Shown in pieces: positions 47,670 to 58,780 of a stretch of 64,000 nucleotides of DNA. How positions within the stretch are numbered: the stretch's first letter is position 1; every line of letters starts with the position of its first letter. The notes under the pieces were generated by a model. The model searched no databases and was not told the DNA's origin. It saw only the letters and a list, made by a program, of their open reading frames with translations. This stretch comes from Sipunculus nudus (lineage: Eukaryota; Annelida; Sipuncula; Golfingiida; Sipunculidae). The stretch is taken from positions 51,897,676 through 51,961,675 of the forward strand of contig CM049311.1 in assembly GCA_026874595.1 (NCBI GenBank), written 5' to 3'. The position numbers were made by a program, and so were the translations under genes.

Positions 47670-47862
47670 CAGATCTTCTTTAAAAAGGCAATAACCTTGA
47701 TCTTCTCGGCATTCTTGATCCATGTACACAGCGTGTTGGCGTGGATGTTGAAGTTCTTTGCAATCTTTGCCTTGGTCTTGCCACCATATACGTTCTACTT
47801 CGAACAGTGCTTCGTACTTCTGCACAATGGTCTTTACATCAAGCTTACGCTTTACAGGCCGC
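47670..47862 (-). pseudogene. CENP-B/Psq-type helix-turn-helix fragment of a Tigger/pogo-like transposase
   Basis: On the minus strand the sequence reads SRPVKRKLDVKTIVQKYEAL then FEVER. After a short frameshift it reads GKTKAKIAKNFNIHANTLC and TWIKNAEKIKVIAFLKK. This pattern (KRK...VE.G.K...IAK.F.I...TLSTWIKN..KI) is the N-terminal CENP-B-type DNA-binding domain of pogo/Tigger transposases. The expected start region reads GCATTGGCGTCG, where an ATG appears interrupted. No DDE catalytic domain follows. A plus-strand open frame over the same bases is spurious. Confidence 0.72.
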
Positions 47863-48863
47863 GACGCCAATGCAAACAGGACACGAACAATATGAAAGTG
47901 AAGCAGTAACACTAGGTATTCTATGATAAATTAGAGTCAGTCTGATAGAGATCTCATCTTCCTCCATTTATACAGAGTCTTGTATGTTTATCCTAGACAC
48001 ATCAAAGGTAAGGACTGGATTATGCTTGGTTTATCAATAACCTTTCGTTTTTCCGTGTCTTTATCAAACCCTAGCTCGCATTAAGTTCGAAATCACTCGT
48101 AGGGGCTGCCATTTTGCGTACAGATTGAAACACGGAGGTCGCAGGTCGGAATTAAGCATATACCGCTAGTAAGGTATAAATACACTAGTACATAATATAT
48201 TTATTTAAGATTGGCTTTCATGTGGGATTTCTATTGACTTCGACCATGCTATCTTATTTGAATCTTCAGAACACTTAATGTCGAGCTTCTCTCCTCTGCA
48301 ATGTTTAAACTTGATTCAATGTGCCTCTTGTTTGAGGTTCAGCCTTAATAATTTGTATTCCATGATTTACTAGACACTTGTTTAAAATAAGACTCTACAT
48401 GCATATCATCGGTTAGAATCCCATTCCCATCATGGCTGACTGACATTCTAATGGTCTTACAGAAAAGATAATGTTATCATACAAACCGCAGCCAAACAGC
48501 CAATTGCTATGGTCAGCTGCCTCTGTTATATCGCGGGGATGTCTTAAACGAGAGCGTTCAGTTAACCGTAATCATGATAACCTATTGCGGCGAAATTAAT
48601 CTTTCCCAAGCTGACTACGGTGATTATGGGCCTGCATTGGTCTTAAAGGGTCCCTGCTAATAGCTTTGTCTCGGAGATACTTTACAGAACACCCGCGCAA
48701 AATGGAGTCCCAGTCAAACAATGCTGGGTTAGACGTGGACCACTTATACCTTATTAATTTTTAAGTTATTTTATTATTTAGTTGCTCAAGAGCGGTGGCG
48801 TCAATTTATCTTCAAGGGTTGGGGGATAACTCGCAGGCGTGGGAGGATATCCGAAATAGGGAC

Positions 48864-48865
<2 letters not shown>
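47863..48865. other. Unassigned
   Basis: No recognisable gene. It might contain the 5' part of the Tigger-like element, but no second terminus is visible. Confidence 0.35.
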
Positions 48866-48937
<72 letters not shown>

Positions 48938-48951
48938 TATATATATATATA
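48866..48951. repeat. (TA)n microsatellite
   Basis: About 86 bp of nearly pure TA. Flanking Tyr/Ile-rich frames are artefacts. Confidence 0.95.
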
Positions 48952-50034
48952 AACACAACTTTTCTTCATTGTGTTGTACATTTAAAAATATATTACAATT
49001 AAGTACACGGGTTTTTAAAAAAATAGGTATGTTTAGAGTATATTGTAATTCTAAACCAGTTTTAGATCTATAACAATTACTTTCACTTCCAGTTTGTCGA
49101 TCAACCATAAAAAATCTCTCTTACAATGTAAAGAGTTTGCTCTTAGAGATGGCACCAAGAGTTCTTCAGAAGTTTTATATAAAAACGTTTATGTATTTAT
49201 TTGGTCGCAACTAATCCAATATTAATGGCGGCAATATTCTATTAAGCGGCATCAGAAAAAATGTAAGCATAACAATATTTTGATTATATTAGGGTCACTG
49301 GAGGGAGCAAGTGGTTCCTTACAAGATCTGTAAAAAATAAACCACTAACCGGTCACTGAAGACTACAGTGCCGTTTTTGACCATGGATTAGCGGTCTTTT
49401 GGCCGTGTATACTAGTGGTAATTAATACTAGTCCTCAACGGGGTCCCTTCAGATCTGACCGGTTAGTTAGTGTATACACAATCTACAAAACTAGGCTGAC
49501 TGCAAGACAACTGTCCATTACATGACCGTGAGACCATCGCTTAGTGAATCCGCGTATATATGTTTGTCAATTCAAAGCGGTGTCAAGCCAAACACGACCA
49601 TCCTAATTCAGGATTCTAGATTTGCTAAATGGTAAATGATTGCTTTATGAGTCGGTAATAATCATGATTTTTTACTGGTAAATCAGTTAAATGCTCTGTG
49701 TTGCGAAACAAAATGGGCAAAAAGTTAGTCATTCATATATGTGATATAACATCTGTTTAATCCATCTACCAAGCCCCTTAAACTGAGTTATACCATAAAT
49801 ACTTATTTTAACATTTAGGACTTATAGAAGCGTATGATACATGGACAGACATTTTCAGTCCTCTGTTTAGAATCAAGTATAAATATATCTTTATGACTAA
49901 AGGGGTCGTGCATTTGGGCATCTAGTTGTATAATGTACAACCCCTCCAGTCAAACCGTTCTGAAGAGTGCCGTACAAAGGTACGAAACTAATTAGTCAAC
50001 ACGATGCTTACAATCGTTTAATTCCTTACACATG

Positions 50035-50035
<1 letters not shown>
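48952..50035. other. Unassigned
   Basis: No supported feature. Confidence 0.4.
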
Positions 50036-50077
<42 letters not shown>

Positions 50078-50155
50078 ATAATTTATTCATTGCTTAAGAT
50101 GTTAAATTACTTGGTACCTACTACAAGATATTGAAAAAGACCCCTGTTTTAATAA

Positions 50156-50238
<83 letters not shown>
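50036..50238. repeat. Paired (TA)n tracts with adjoining (GA)n
   Basis: TA tracts at about 50036-50073 and 50158-50209, the second continuing directly into (GA)n at 50210-50238. Confidence 0.93.
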
Positions 50239-50242
<4 letters not shown>

Positions 50243-51856
50243 GAGTGAGAGAGTAAGGTATTGACCATCTAATATGAAAACAAATAAATATATCCGTTTG
50301 TCACTTACCTGATTTAATGCTTTTTATTTCAATGGATCTAGCAGGAGTGCTCACGAACTTATATCAAAAGGTCACTTACCGACCTTTCTCGCTGTATGGA
50401 CACGTTATTAGTTATATACTTGGCATGAGCTGAGGGCTATGATCAGTCAAATCTTGCTTCAAAGGCAGCGCCTTTAATACGAGTATTAAAGTGATTCTCT
50501 GGGGTTTTAATGTTGGTTTGATGTTATTTTAAACTCATCTCCCGTGAGGACAGCTGTTCCATGTAAACTCGCATCGCGTGTAGTCAAAAGGCGCAGCAAT
50601 AACCTTTATAGCTGCAAGTGTCAGTTAGCAGCTACATGCATGGTTTTAACAAATTCTTAACTCTGAGCCCACGTGAGAATTTGATAACAAACATAATGGT
50701 ATACAGAGATATGAAACTGGTAAAACGTACTTACTATAATTAGTTTTTATCAGTATTAATTCTTGCTAACAGTGTTAATTGTCATGGTAATAATAATACT
50801 AAGTTAAGTAATTATCATTAGTGGCACTCAAAGTGGTAGAAGTAATAGTAACTGTCGGAGTGAGAGCCATGTAGAATGATTTTATATTTTTCTCCTTTAT
50901 TTATTCCATGTTTGAAAGTTGTCTTTAACTACACAAACTTTATGTTCCCATTGCCATTATTACCGAACATCTTGCAGTATTTATGCTGATACTCCATATT
51001 TTACTTAATTCAAATTATATCCCTGTTACCATGGTTACCCCACATGCTGCTGAATTCAAACTTTATACGCCGTTACCATGGATACCCTTGTACTTTTGCA
51101 TTAGTAAACAGTATATAGACAGCCTTTTTGCTACCTCTATGCAGTAATTTACTTGTAGAATTGATTTGAGAATTATGTTATCACTTCATCTGTTCATTTA
51201 ACTGCTACAAAATGTTCCAAGAACGATTAGATATTAACAGGATGTTACATTCCGCAGATATAGCGCTTCACATCATTCACAGTTACAGTACATCCTCAGG
51301 GAGTGATTAAAGATAACTTGTTATGTAATTGTCAAACCTATCAACTCACCATCAACAAACAAACTGCCCATACTTTTTGCTATGGTTTCTTGTCATCATC
51401 ATTTTTATAATCACCTCAGGTTCTTATGGAAGTAATTGTCCGTAATGTTACTCAGGCATTGCCGTTAATTTATTAAACGTGGCACTTTGAGCAGTTAAAC
51501 ATGTCATATTCCTCAAGAAACAAATTGAAAATGTAAACTCTAATGCCAGATCAACATGTTTTCAGCAAGATTTTTTATAATGGATTTTGACGAGTTACAG
51601 TAGCTTCAGACCAGCGAACTGAAATGCTTTAAATGCCTGCAGTTGTAAAACCCCCATTTCACTCAGGCTGCCTTCACTTTATCGGACTCTAAATGTCACC
51701 GCTTATTTGGCGTCGCATTAGTTGACACTGAGTGTGTTATACAAGGAAAGATTGTCAGAGTTGCAGCGTGTTGGTGTTAGCCAAATCAGCCCCTTTATAT
51801 AAAATCAGCTTGTACTTTGGGGAGTGGCAGTCTCTAAGTCACTGTTCTTAAAGGTA
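50239..51856. other. Unassigned
   Basis: CCATGGTTACCCC and CCATGGATACCC near 51030 and 51077 mark a diverged short repeat. Otherwise nothing is supported. Confidence 0.4.
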
Positions 51857-51975
51857 CATGACATTACGTGTCCTAGCAACTACATGACCCTACGTGTTAT
51901 TACAGTTTCATGACATTACGTGTCCTTTATCAACTACATGACCCTACGTGTTATTACAGTTTCATGACATTACGT
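51857..51975. repeat. About 56-bp tandem repeat, 2.1 units
   Basis: CATGACATTACGTGTCCT and CTACATGACCCTACGTGTTA alternate. Two units are nearly identical, with a partial third. Confidence 0.85.
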
Positions 51976-52510
51976 TCCTGGGGGTTCTTTCTGTGTAAAA
52001 CGGATAGCTGTCTCCGCAGAGAAGAACTGTTCACCGGGAGACTAAACTTTTGGGATACATGGTTTATTAACTGCTTATAAAACAAGCAAACTGTCTTGGT
52101 CGAAACCCAGATAATATCTAAATTGAATATAAATCAAACTAGCCAGCCCAGTGTGACAAAATTGCGTTACATAGAGGCTTAGCCTATAATATACTGACTC
52201 AAGAAATATCAGGTGAACCCTAAACAATGTAATATGCTGGGAATACACCAGGCTTATTGTATAACACGGTTTAACATTTAGAACTAATTCATATAATGTC
52301 TGACAGACACAGAAAACAATCACAAACCAGGAACCCATTAATCCAGTCACTATATGGAATGACCGATCACAAATTCAACATAAATTATTTTGTCACCATC
52401 CGTGTCTTTGAAATGCTTTTGGATGCACTTATCAAAAGTCTTAAAAAATTATGAGTTGAACAAAACTTAATTTGCACAAATCCATTATAGCCGCAAGGCC
52501 GACTTATAAT
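51976..52510. other. Unassigned
   Basis: No supported feature. Confidence 0.4.
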
Positions 52511-52700
52511 GACAATTTTTTGCTGTCCTTAAACAGGGCACAAATTCGTGATCGTTGAGCCAAGAAACTTTAAACATAAACCCTGAGAGATACTGGTCAA
52601 ATCCCTTAAGAAACCACGGAATTAGGCTACGGTGACCTATATTCTGCGAGATATAAGGGAAAAAAACATTGTAAGCAACTTTAAAGTCAACCCTTTTGAA
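52511..52700. repeat. Diverged single unit of the 2.3-3.9 kb repeat family
   Basis: AACAGGGCACAAATTCGTGA, CTGAGAGATACTGGTCAAAT and GGAATTAGGCTACGGTGACC correspond in order to the about 330 bp units at 2335-3851. Confidence 0.45.
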
Positions 52701-52773
52701 TGTACAAGAGTGTTGAACAAATATTTTGAGATGGTTTAAAAAATTGAGAAGATGTGCCTCATATATACCTTTA

Positions 52774-52824
52774 GGCCAAAATAAAAAAAAAGTGTGGTTC
52801 TCAGGCACTTTTTTTCAGAAATCA
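52774..52824. mobile_element. Harbinger-type MITE copy 2, left part
   Basis: GGCCAAAATAAAAAAAAAGT with TGTGGTTCTCAGGCAC matches the left end of copy 1 at 6981 through GAAATCA. TTA precedes it (52771-52773). The match stops where the LINE begins, and the remaining MITE resumes at about 56623. Confidence 0.75.
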
Positions 52825-53231
52825 TTACAGCGCCATCTATGTTGACGGAGGACTTTTCATTGAAGCCTTTCGGAGCGATATTTACTTTCAAAGTAAGTTC
52901 TATGAACTTATGGTTTTAAAAGTCTATGTCAAAAAAGAGATTATGTCACCAGTTTTACTCTAGTTGACTCGTTTTATCGAACTTTTTATTGACTTTAGAC
53001 ATATAAACCATTTTAAAGTTTGCAACAAGGATTCACCATTTATCGCTCATCAACTGTTTATAGCAACCTGCTGTGTTGCCAACGTGTCTAAGAGCCTTGG
53101 GGAATCCCCTTCCATTGCATTGACAAGGGATAGCTTATGTCTTGCGTAACCGGTGACGCCAGCTCGAGTACGCTTGGTCACACTCTGATTACCATTCACA
53201 TAAACAAATCGTCTTCCCCGTGACTTCAATC

Positions 53232-54716
53232 ATGACAAAGCCAAACAAACATAGCAAATGTGTGAACTGTAATAAGAAAAATGCTAGTGTTCGAATAAGA
53301 ATCGATGATGATCTATACTGTTCACAGTGTGCAAATAAAAAATGGCCAAACGTTTATGGCAACAAAAATAACCAAATCTCTGCTCCGTCACAAAATGTTG
53401 ACAACCCCTCTCCTCAGTGCAAGAGCAGCGATATTACCATTGATACGTCAACAGATGACTCACAAAACAATCTAATATGTGATATTCGAAACTGTAAATA
53501 CAACAATATCTCACAGGGAGAGATGATCAGGTGTTGTTCTTGTAACAACTGGTTTCACTTGACATGTATGAACATACAGCCTGGGGATGAAGGCCTGATA
53601 TGGAATTGTAAAAACTGCCGAAACATCCCAACGCAACTTAAACATATTCTTTGTGAACTTCAGTCCCTCAGACAGGAAAACAAATTAATGAAAGAAGAAT
53701 TACAAGAATGTCTTAAAGTACAGTCAGCTACTGAAAAACTCCTCCGAGAATTGTCTGACAAATCCTGTAAATGTGCAGAATTGAACCATAGTATATCCAA
53801 AACCTCCAGTGAGAGACCTAACATGTCGACAACTCTGCAGGATTCATCAAACAAACAAGCCTGGTCTGAAGTTGATTCATCCCACTCAAGACGTCACTCT
53901 ACTGGGACTATCAGAAAACGTGATAATTCTTCTGCTAATAGAGCGAACACTTCTTGTGACGACTGGCCATCTTTGAACGAGACCTTCCCTGTACCTTATC
54001 ACGCAGAGAAACAAAAAAATGGTGACACTAACAAAGCAACACCTACAGAAGACCTTGGTCTACAAAGCTCAGCAGAGTCAAGTACTTCCGCTTATGTCAA
54101 TACAAATGGACTTATTGATATTCAAACAAAAAGTCGTGTCTTAATATTTGGTGATTCCTTAGTGAGAGACTCCTATTCCAGTGTGGCTAACCATTTATGT
54201 GACAAGAAAATTTCTGTGTTAAGTACTAGTGGGCTCACACTTGATGATGCTTTGTCCAAACTACCAAAAACTGCAAAAGATTTGTCAAATGATGATTGTT
54301 TAGTGGTTCTAGTAGGCACAAACAACGTTTATCGTGATGACACCCTAACCTTTGTTAACAAATACACTGACATGCTGCAAAACACTAGAAGCAGCACCAA
54401 CTGTAAAATTGTCAGTTTGGCAATCCCTAAATATTTACATGACAGCATTGTAAATAGAAAAATTACCATTATAAACAATGAACTGAGAAAGAGATGTGAA
54501 TCCCTTGAGAATATCATATTTTGTGACTGCTCACCACCTTTGAAAAGGTCTTACTATCGATATGATGGTATACATTTTAGTAAATTCGGCACAATTGCAA
54601 TGACCGGACAAATTGCCTCTAGCGTTCGATATTTTCAAAAATCGATGTACACTAGTGAAGACAGCCTAATGGAATCTCAAAATTTTCACGGAGATCAAAC
54701 AAAAACATCCATATAA
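53232..54716 (+). CDS. LINE ORF1 protein with CxxC zinc motif, PHD finger, coiled coil and SGNH esterase
   Basis: An intact 494-residue frame. I start at the ATG at 53232, since the upstream in-frame codon at 53220 is GTG. Cys10/13/30/33 form a small zinc motif. Residues 83-129 are a C4HC3 PHD finger (Cys83, Cys88, Cys101, Cys104, His109, Cys112, Cys126, Cys129). Residues about 135-175 look coiled-coil. Residues about 303-470 are an SGNH/GDSL hydrolase with GDSL at 307-310 (nucleophile Ser309), GTNN at 362-365 and DGIH at 445-448 (catalytic Asp/His). ORF1 of CR1-type elements has this PHD plus esterase design and is thought to act as RNA-binding or chaperone and lipid-related factor. Its exact role is unsettled. 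All catalytic positions appear kept. Confidence 0.9.
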   Translation: MTKPNKHSKCVNCNKKNASVRIRIDDDLYCSQCANKKWPNVYGNKNNQISAPSQNVDNPSPQCKSSDITIDTSTDDSQNNLICDIRNCKYNNISQGEMIRCCSCNNWFHLTCMNIQPGDEGLIWNCKNCRNIPTQLKHILCELQSLRQENKLMKEELQECLKVQSATEKLLRELSDKSCKCAELNHSISKTSSERPNMSTTLQDSSNKQAWSEVDSSHSRRHSTGTIRKRDNSSANRANTSCDDWPSLNETFPVPYHAEKQKNGDTNKATPTEDLGLQSSAESSTSAYVNTNGLIDIQTKSRVLIFGDSLVRDSYSSVANHLCDKKISVLSTSGLTLDDALSKLPKTAKDLSNDDCLVVLVGTNNVYRDDTLTFVNKYTDMLQNTRSSTNCKIVSLAIPKYLHDSIVNRKITIINNELRKRCESLENIIFCDCSPPLKRSYYRYDGIHFSKFGTIAMTGQIASSVRYFQKSMYTSEDSLMESQNFHGDQTKTSI

Positions 54717-56256
54717 CAGATGATTATTTACTAAGGAATTCAGTGGATGTGTACTCTGATCAGGTTATAAGTCCTAACGTTAGTATTACAGAACAAACAA
54801 GCTCTCACTTATCAGATATTTATCAAGCATTACCTAGCACCAAACCAATTACACCCGATAATGAAATTCCACCCTCTCTTCCTTCTATTTTGTCTCAAAA
54901 CCCAAGTATATATTCTGATTTTAAGCAATATCGACTAGCTAACCAGGGTACCATATTAGGTCATCTTAACGTTCGTAGTTTGCTACCCAAAATAGAGGAG
55001 ATTCGCCTCTTGTGTTCTAGTTTAAACCCTCATGTTTTATCATTAACAGAATCATGGTTAGATAACCACGTTTTTGATTCAGAGATACAAATTGATGATT
55101 ATACGATTTTTAGATCAGACAGGAATCGGCATGGCGGAGGAGTTCTCACGTATGTGTTATCGTCGTTAAAACCGGAGTTGGTCACTTTAAACTCAAATGT
55201 CGTTGAATTACTTACAAAAATGAGCGACTATGGCATAAAAGGTGTACCGCTTATGTGGTTCGAAAACTACCTGTCTAATCGTAAGCAAGTGGTTTATTCT
55301 AATGGATTGCTTTCAGAACCACGCATCTTGGACATAGGTACCCCACAGGGCACTGTCCTTGGACCTATATTTTTCCTTTTTTATCTAAATGATCTTCCAA
55401 TGTTCCTCAGTGAGAAATGCGTCATTTATGCTGATGATATTTCAATTTATTCTTCAGCGAATTCAGCCGCTAAAGCTATAGAGTCATTACAAGTAAATCT
55501 CGAAATTGCACTTAAATGGTTTAGAGAGAATCGACTGAGTATAAATCCCCAAAAATCATCATTCATACTATTTGGCCCCAAGTCTAAAACCAATGGAAAT
55601 CAACTGAACATTTCCATGGATAACATTACAGTGATGCCGGTTGAACACACAAAGCTTTTAGGTGTTATCATCGACGCTGGTCTTACATGGAAAAAACATA
55701 TTCAACTGGTGTGCGACAAGTATCAAAACTAGGTCTCCTTTTCAGATTAAGTAAAACCTTAGATGTCTTTAGCTTAAACACACTTTACAATGCCTTAATT
55801 CAGAGTCACATTGATTATTGTATATCTGTCTGGGGTAATTCCTCCAAAACGTATTTATTACAACTCCAAAAACTTCAAAATAGAGCTGCTAGAATCGTTA
55901 CTAAAACTTATGATACCAATATATCCTCTACATCATTGATTGCAACATTGGGTTGGATGAATGTTAAACAGAGATACCAATATTTTGTTTCTTTAATGGT
56001 CTTTAAATGTTTGTCTGGTAATGTCCCTCCCTTTCTTACGCATACGTTCAACCGTGTTAATAGTGCATATAATACTCGTTTTTCCCAGGGCTTCAATTTA
56101 TCATTACCTAAACCAAACAGAGAATCCTTCAAAGCAAGTCTTGCATATGCTGGTCCCATCCACTGGAATTCTTTACCTGTAAGTGTCAAATCTGCAACCA
56201 GTCTCTGCCAGTTTAAATCATTGTACAAGCAATTTATGCCATATAATTTTTCATAG
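54659..56256 (+). pseudogene. LINE ORF2, in-frame endonuclease-to-RT deletion fusion with one later frameshift
   Basis: The frame is open from 54659, overlapping the end of ORF1, and has no ATG before the core; GTG occurs at 54743. The first part is the APE-type endonuclease start (GHLNVRSLLPKIEEI, LSLTESWLDN, RHGGGVLTYV). Near 55205-55215 it passes straight into the RT palm (YGIKGVPLMWFENYLSNRKQ, GTPQGTVLGPIFFLFYLNDL, VIYADDISIYSS with YADD at 55427-55438). The rest of the endonuclease and the RT fingers, roughly 400 codons by comparison with typical LINEs, are missing, yet the frame stays open. A 1-bp shift near 55725 then leads to LGLLFRLSKTLD and SHIDYCISVWGNSS up to the TAG at 56254-56256. 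It cannot be an active polymerase. Confidence 0.85.
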
Positions 56257-56537
56257 CTTGTTCACAGGTGCCTTTTCGTCTTTGTATTCATTACCTATAT
56301 AACTGTGTCATTATGTAATATATTTATTTTGAAATCACGATCTTACATGTTTTAATTTTTAGTCAGGCCTCTTATTTAAATTTATTTACTCAATATTCGT
56401 GTATATCATTTAAGAAGATTTTTTTCTATGATCATTTTAAACCATGTATGTATAACTGTTTTTTATGTATGCATGTATTTTAGTTTCAGTTCTTTCATAT
56501 TTGCTTTTTTATATGTGTACTTATCTATATCATCTAG

Positions 56538-56585
56538 ACCAGGACCCTATTGAAAAACAGCTTTTGCTGAATAGGCTATCCTGGT
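56538..56585 (+). terminator. 3'-end hairpin of the LINE
   Basis: ACCAGGA pairs with TCCTGGT at the outer stem. CCTATT pairs with AATAGG and CAGC with GCTG inside, giving a long stem with a short loop. Position and form match the hairpin of the related copy at 47372. It probably marks the template end for the RT. Confidence 0.6.
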
Positions 56586-56600
56586 TAAATATGTATTATA

Positions 56601-56622
56601 AATAAATAAATAAATAAATGCG
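56601..56622. repeat. AAAT-repeat tail of the LINE
   Basis: AAATAAATAAATAAATAAAT lies between the 3' UTR and the resumed MITE sequence. Confidence 0.85.
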
Positions 56623-56901
56623 GGCGGGCGCTTTTTTTATTTTAAATTTTTTGGTATGTTTCGATAAAAATGTCAAATGATAAGGGAAAAGCATGAAAAT
56701 AACAGTTTTATTTTGCTAAATAAGTAAAAGCACTAAAACAAAGGAAATTGTATGGTTTTATATTCTTGAAAGAAATGTCGGAGCGGCAGCAGCTCAAAAT
56801 TCGAAATTTTTTATTGAAAATCAAAATAAAAATTTTTGATGCGGGCGTTTAAAATTGATGCGGGCGGTGCCTGAAAACCATACCTATAAATTTTTTTGGC
56901 C
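56623..56901. mobile_element. Harbinger-type MITE copy 2, right part
   Basis: Continues the MITE body (a CGATAAAAATGTCA block and GATGCGGGCGGTGCCTGA) and ends TTTTTTTGGCC. TTA follows at 56902-56904, matching the TTA before the left part at 52771-52773. Without the LINE the MITE is about 330 bp, close to copies 1 and 3. Confidence 0.75.
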
Positions 56902-56904
56902 TTA

Positions 56905-57123
56905 TGACTATAAGCATGCAAAGTTTAAACAGAATTGAATCTGCATTCTCCGAACTATAAAAAAAAATATACAAAAAAGCTGTGTTGACCTATTTCCTGC
57001 AACAAAATAAAATGGCTTCAAATCAGACGCCAATAACATTTCAGCTTTAATGTCATGATTTATTAAGTCCTTGGATACCCTTAGATTATCATGTCTGCGG
57101 CTCATACAGCCAAGCTACATGTC
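56905..57123. other. Unassigned spacer
   Basis: No supported feature. Confidence 0.4.
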
Positions 57124-57713
57124 CAATGGACCTATCCATGAACTCTATATGGCCTTAATCGCATATTCATTCAATAAATAAACATAAGCATTGGACTAAG
57201 GAGCAACCAATCAGGTGACCTTAAACATTGTAAAGCGTCAATCATCTGACAAAAACAAAATTTTGCATAATTTGACAGAGCTCTGTCAAACAGAACACGT
57301 GTAGTCTGTAAATACTACCTGTACCCATGTCGGCATGTTTTCCGGGATATTTTATTATACGAAGGAGACAGTATAAAAAGTTTCTAGGCTATAGGTTGCG
57401 GGAGCCATCCTCCGACTACCGAGTGAATAATAATGTCTTACCTGGCACATAATTCGTATGGGACAAATAATCCAATATATATTGCAACACAGTTCATATA
57501 TGACTGCGATATAGTAAACAATGGTCAGGTGAACAGTTGATGACGTCAGTCAATACGACGTCATGCGCCATCGCCCTTTGTGACGTCATTATTATGTTAT
57601 AATCAGCTCTCGCTACCATGGACATGGAAGTCCATATGTGTAGGAGCGTTTTTGGGGCTCATTATAGTAATAAGTTAAAAAGGGCGGAGCATTTGGGATG
57701 TGGTGGATAGGTC
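57124..57713 (-). mobile_element. CRE-bearing inverted-repeat element, copy C (inverted)
   Basis: Reverse-complement relative of copies A and B. The ends are GGACCTATCCA and TGGATAGGTC. It contains two near-consensus TGACGTCA sites close together (about 57540-57590, including TTGATGACGTCAGTC), the inverted GCCAGGTAAG segment, the GACAGAGCTCTGTC palindrome and CCAATCAGG. By eye it is much closer to B than to A. No clear target duplication is seen. Confidence 0.65.
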
Positions 57714-58780
57714 TAGCTTTTCTTTTAAATTGTGAAAGTTATTGCTATGAACTGTTTTCAAGATCGGTCCTTATAAAATGATTGGCCAATAAATGTTCAG
57801 ACCAGCAATAATACATTCAGTCTAAAGAGCACAGTCTTTCAGAATGAATACAAAATAATCGATTTCATTTATTTAAGTTAAATCCCTGGCAAAACCCCCA
57901 TTTTAAAATTAAAAAACGAACGTTTAATAAAATTTATAGTAGACCCCATTAAGTGTAAAGTATTTTGAAAAAAAAAACCCTGATGCAGCATTCTTTCTAA
58001 TAGTATATGTATTGATGATCTATCCCTTCATTTTAATATAATTTGGTATTATCTAATCTATCATTTGTCTACGGTTTCATGCTCCCTGTATGACCAGCCA
58101 CTTTTACAACAGCTATGTGATTGTTTACGACAAATATAATCCGATGTGGATTAGAAATTGGGACTGTTCCACTCATAATATTTTATTGGACTGGTATGTG
58201 GATCCCGGAAAATATTCAAGAGGAATTTTCAATAAAGTCTGTTGGAATTTGTGGCGGGTTCGGCGTTTTTTTCCCTATAAAATGACCATACTACATCTAG
58301 GTCACATCGACTCAGTAACACGCGCTAACATTTGAAGTCCATTTTCTCACGGATTTCCTGCCCCCGCTCCATTTTCTATCATTACTAAAGTTTTGGGCAA
58401 TCCACGTCAACGTCATTGTTTGCGTGTAAATCGACGAATTGATTTCGTAAAAAGCGAAAATCATTAGAGCTTAGACTGGCTAAATTCATTGCTTTGCTTC
58501 ACAAAACACAATTCAACATAATTCCTCTAGGGAAATATACGCGGATTCAATTGGGCCAGTTTAAATTAGTCTGTTACCCTGCCTTACAGTGTGCCATACT
58601 CGTCTTGGTAATGTCAAATACCTTACATGTTCATGACTGATTATATAACGAAACTGATTCATATATATATATATATAATATATCGTCTGTTATGAATCGG
58701 ATTTATAAGCTACTGATATATCATTTATCTGTGTTATTATTACTCTAAAATCGGGATGCATCAAAACTATTGCAAAAAGC
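57714..58780. other. Unassigned
   Basis: A short (TA)n lies near 58662-58675. Short open frames have no family features. Confidence 0.4.

Larger units (their letters stand above)
52825..56622 (+). mobile_element. CR1/L2-like non-LTR retrotransposon nested in a MITE
   Basis: The element has an about 400-bp 5' leader, an intact ORF1 (PHD plus esterase), an internally deleted ORF2 (endonuclease-RT fusion), a 3' UTR, a hairpin and an AAAT-repeat tail. It interrupts the MITE whose halves flank it. The presence of 5' sequence, rather than the usual truncation, means the insertion was close to full length before the internal deletion. ORF1 with PHD and esterase is known from CR1-like elements. Confidence 0.85.
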
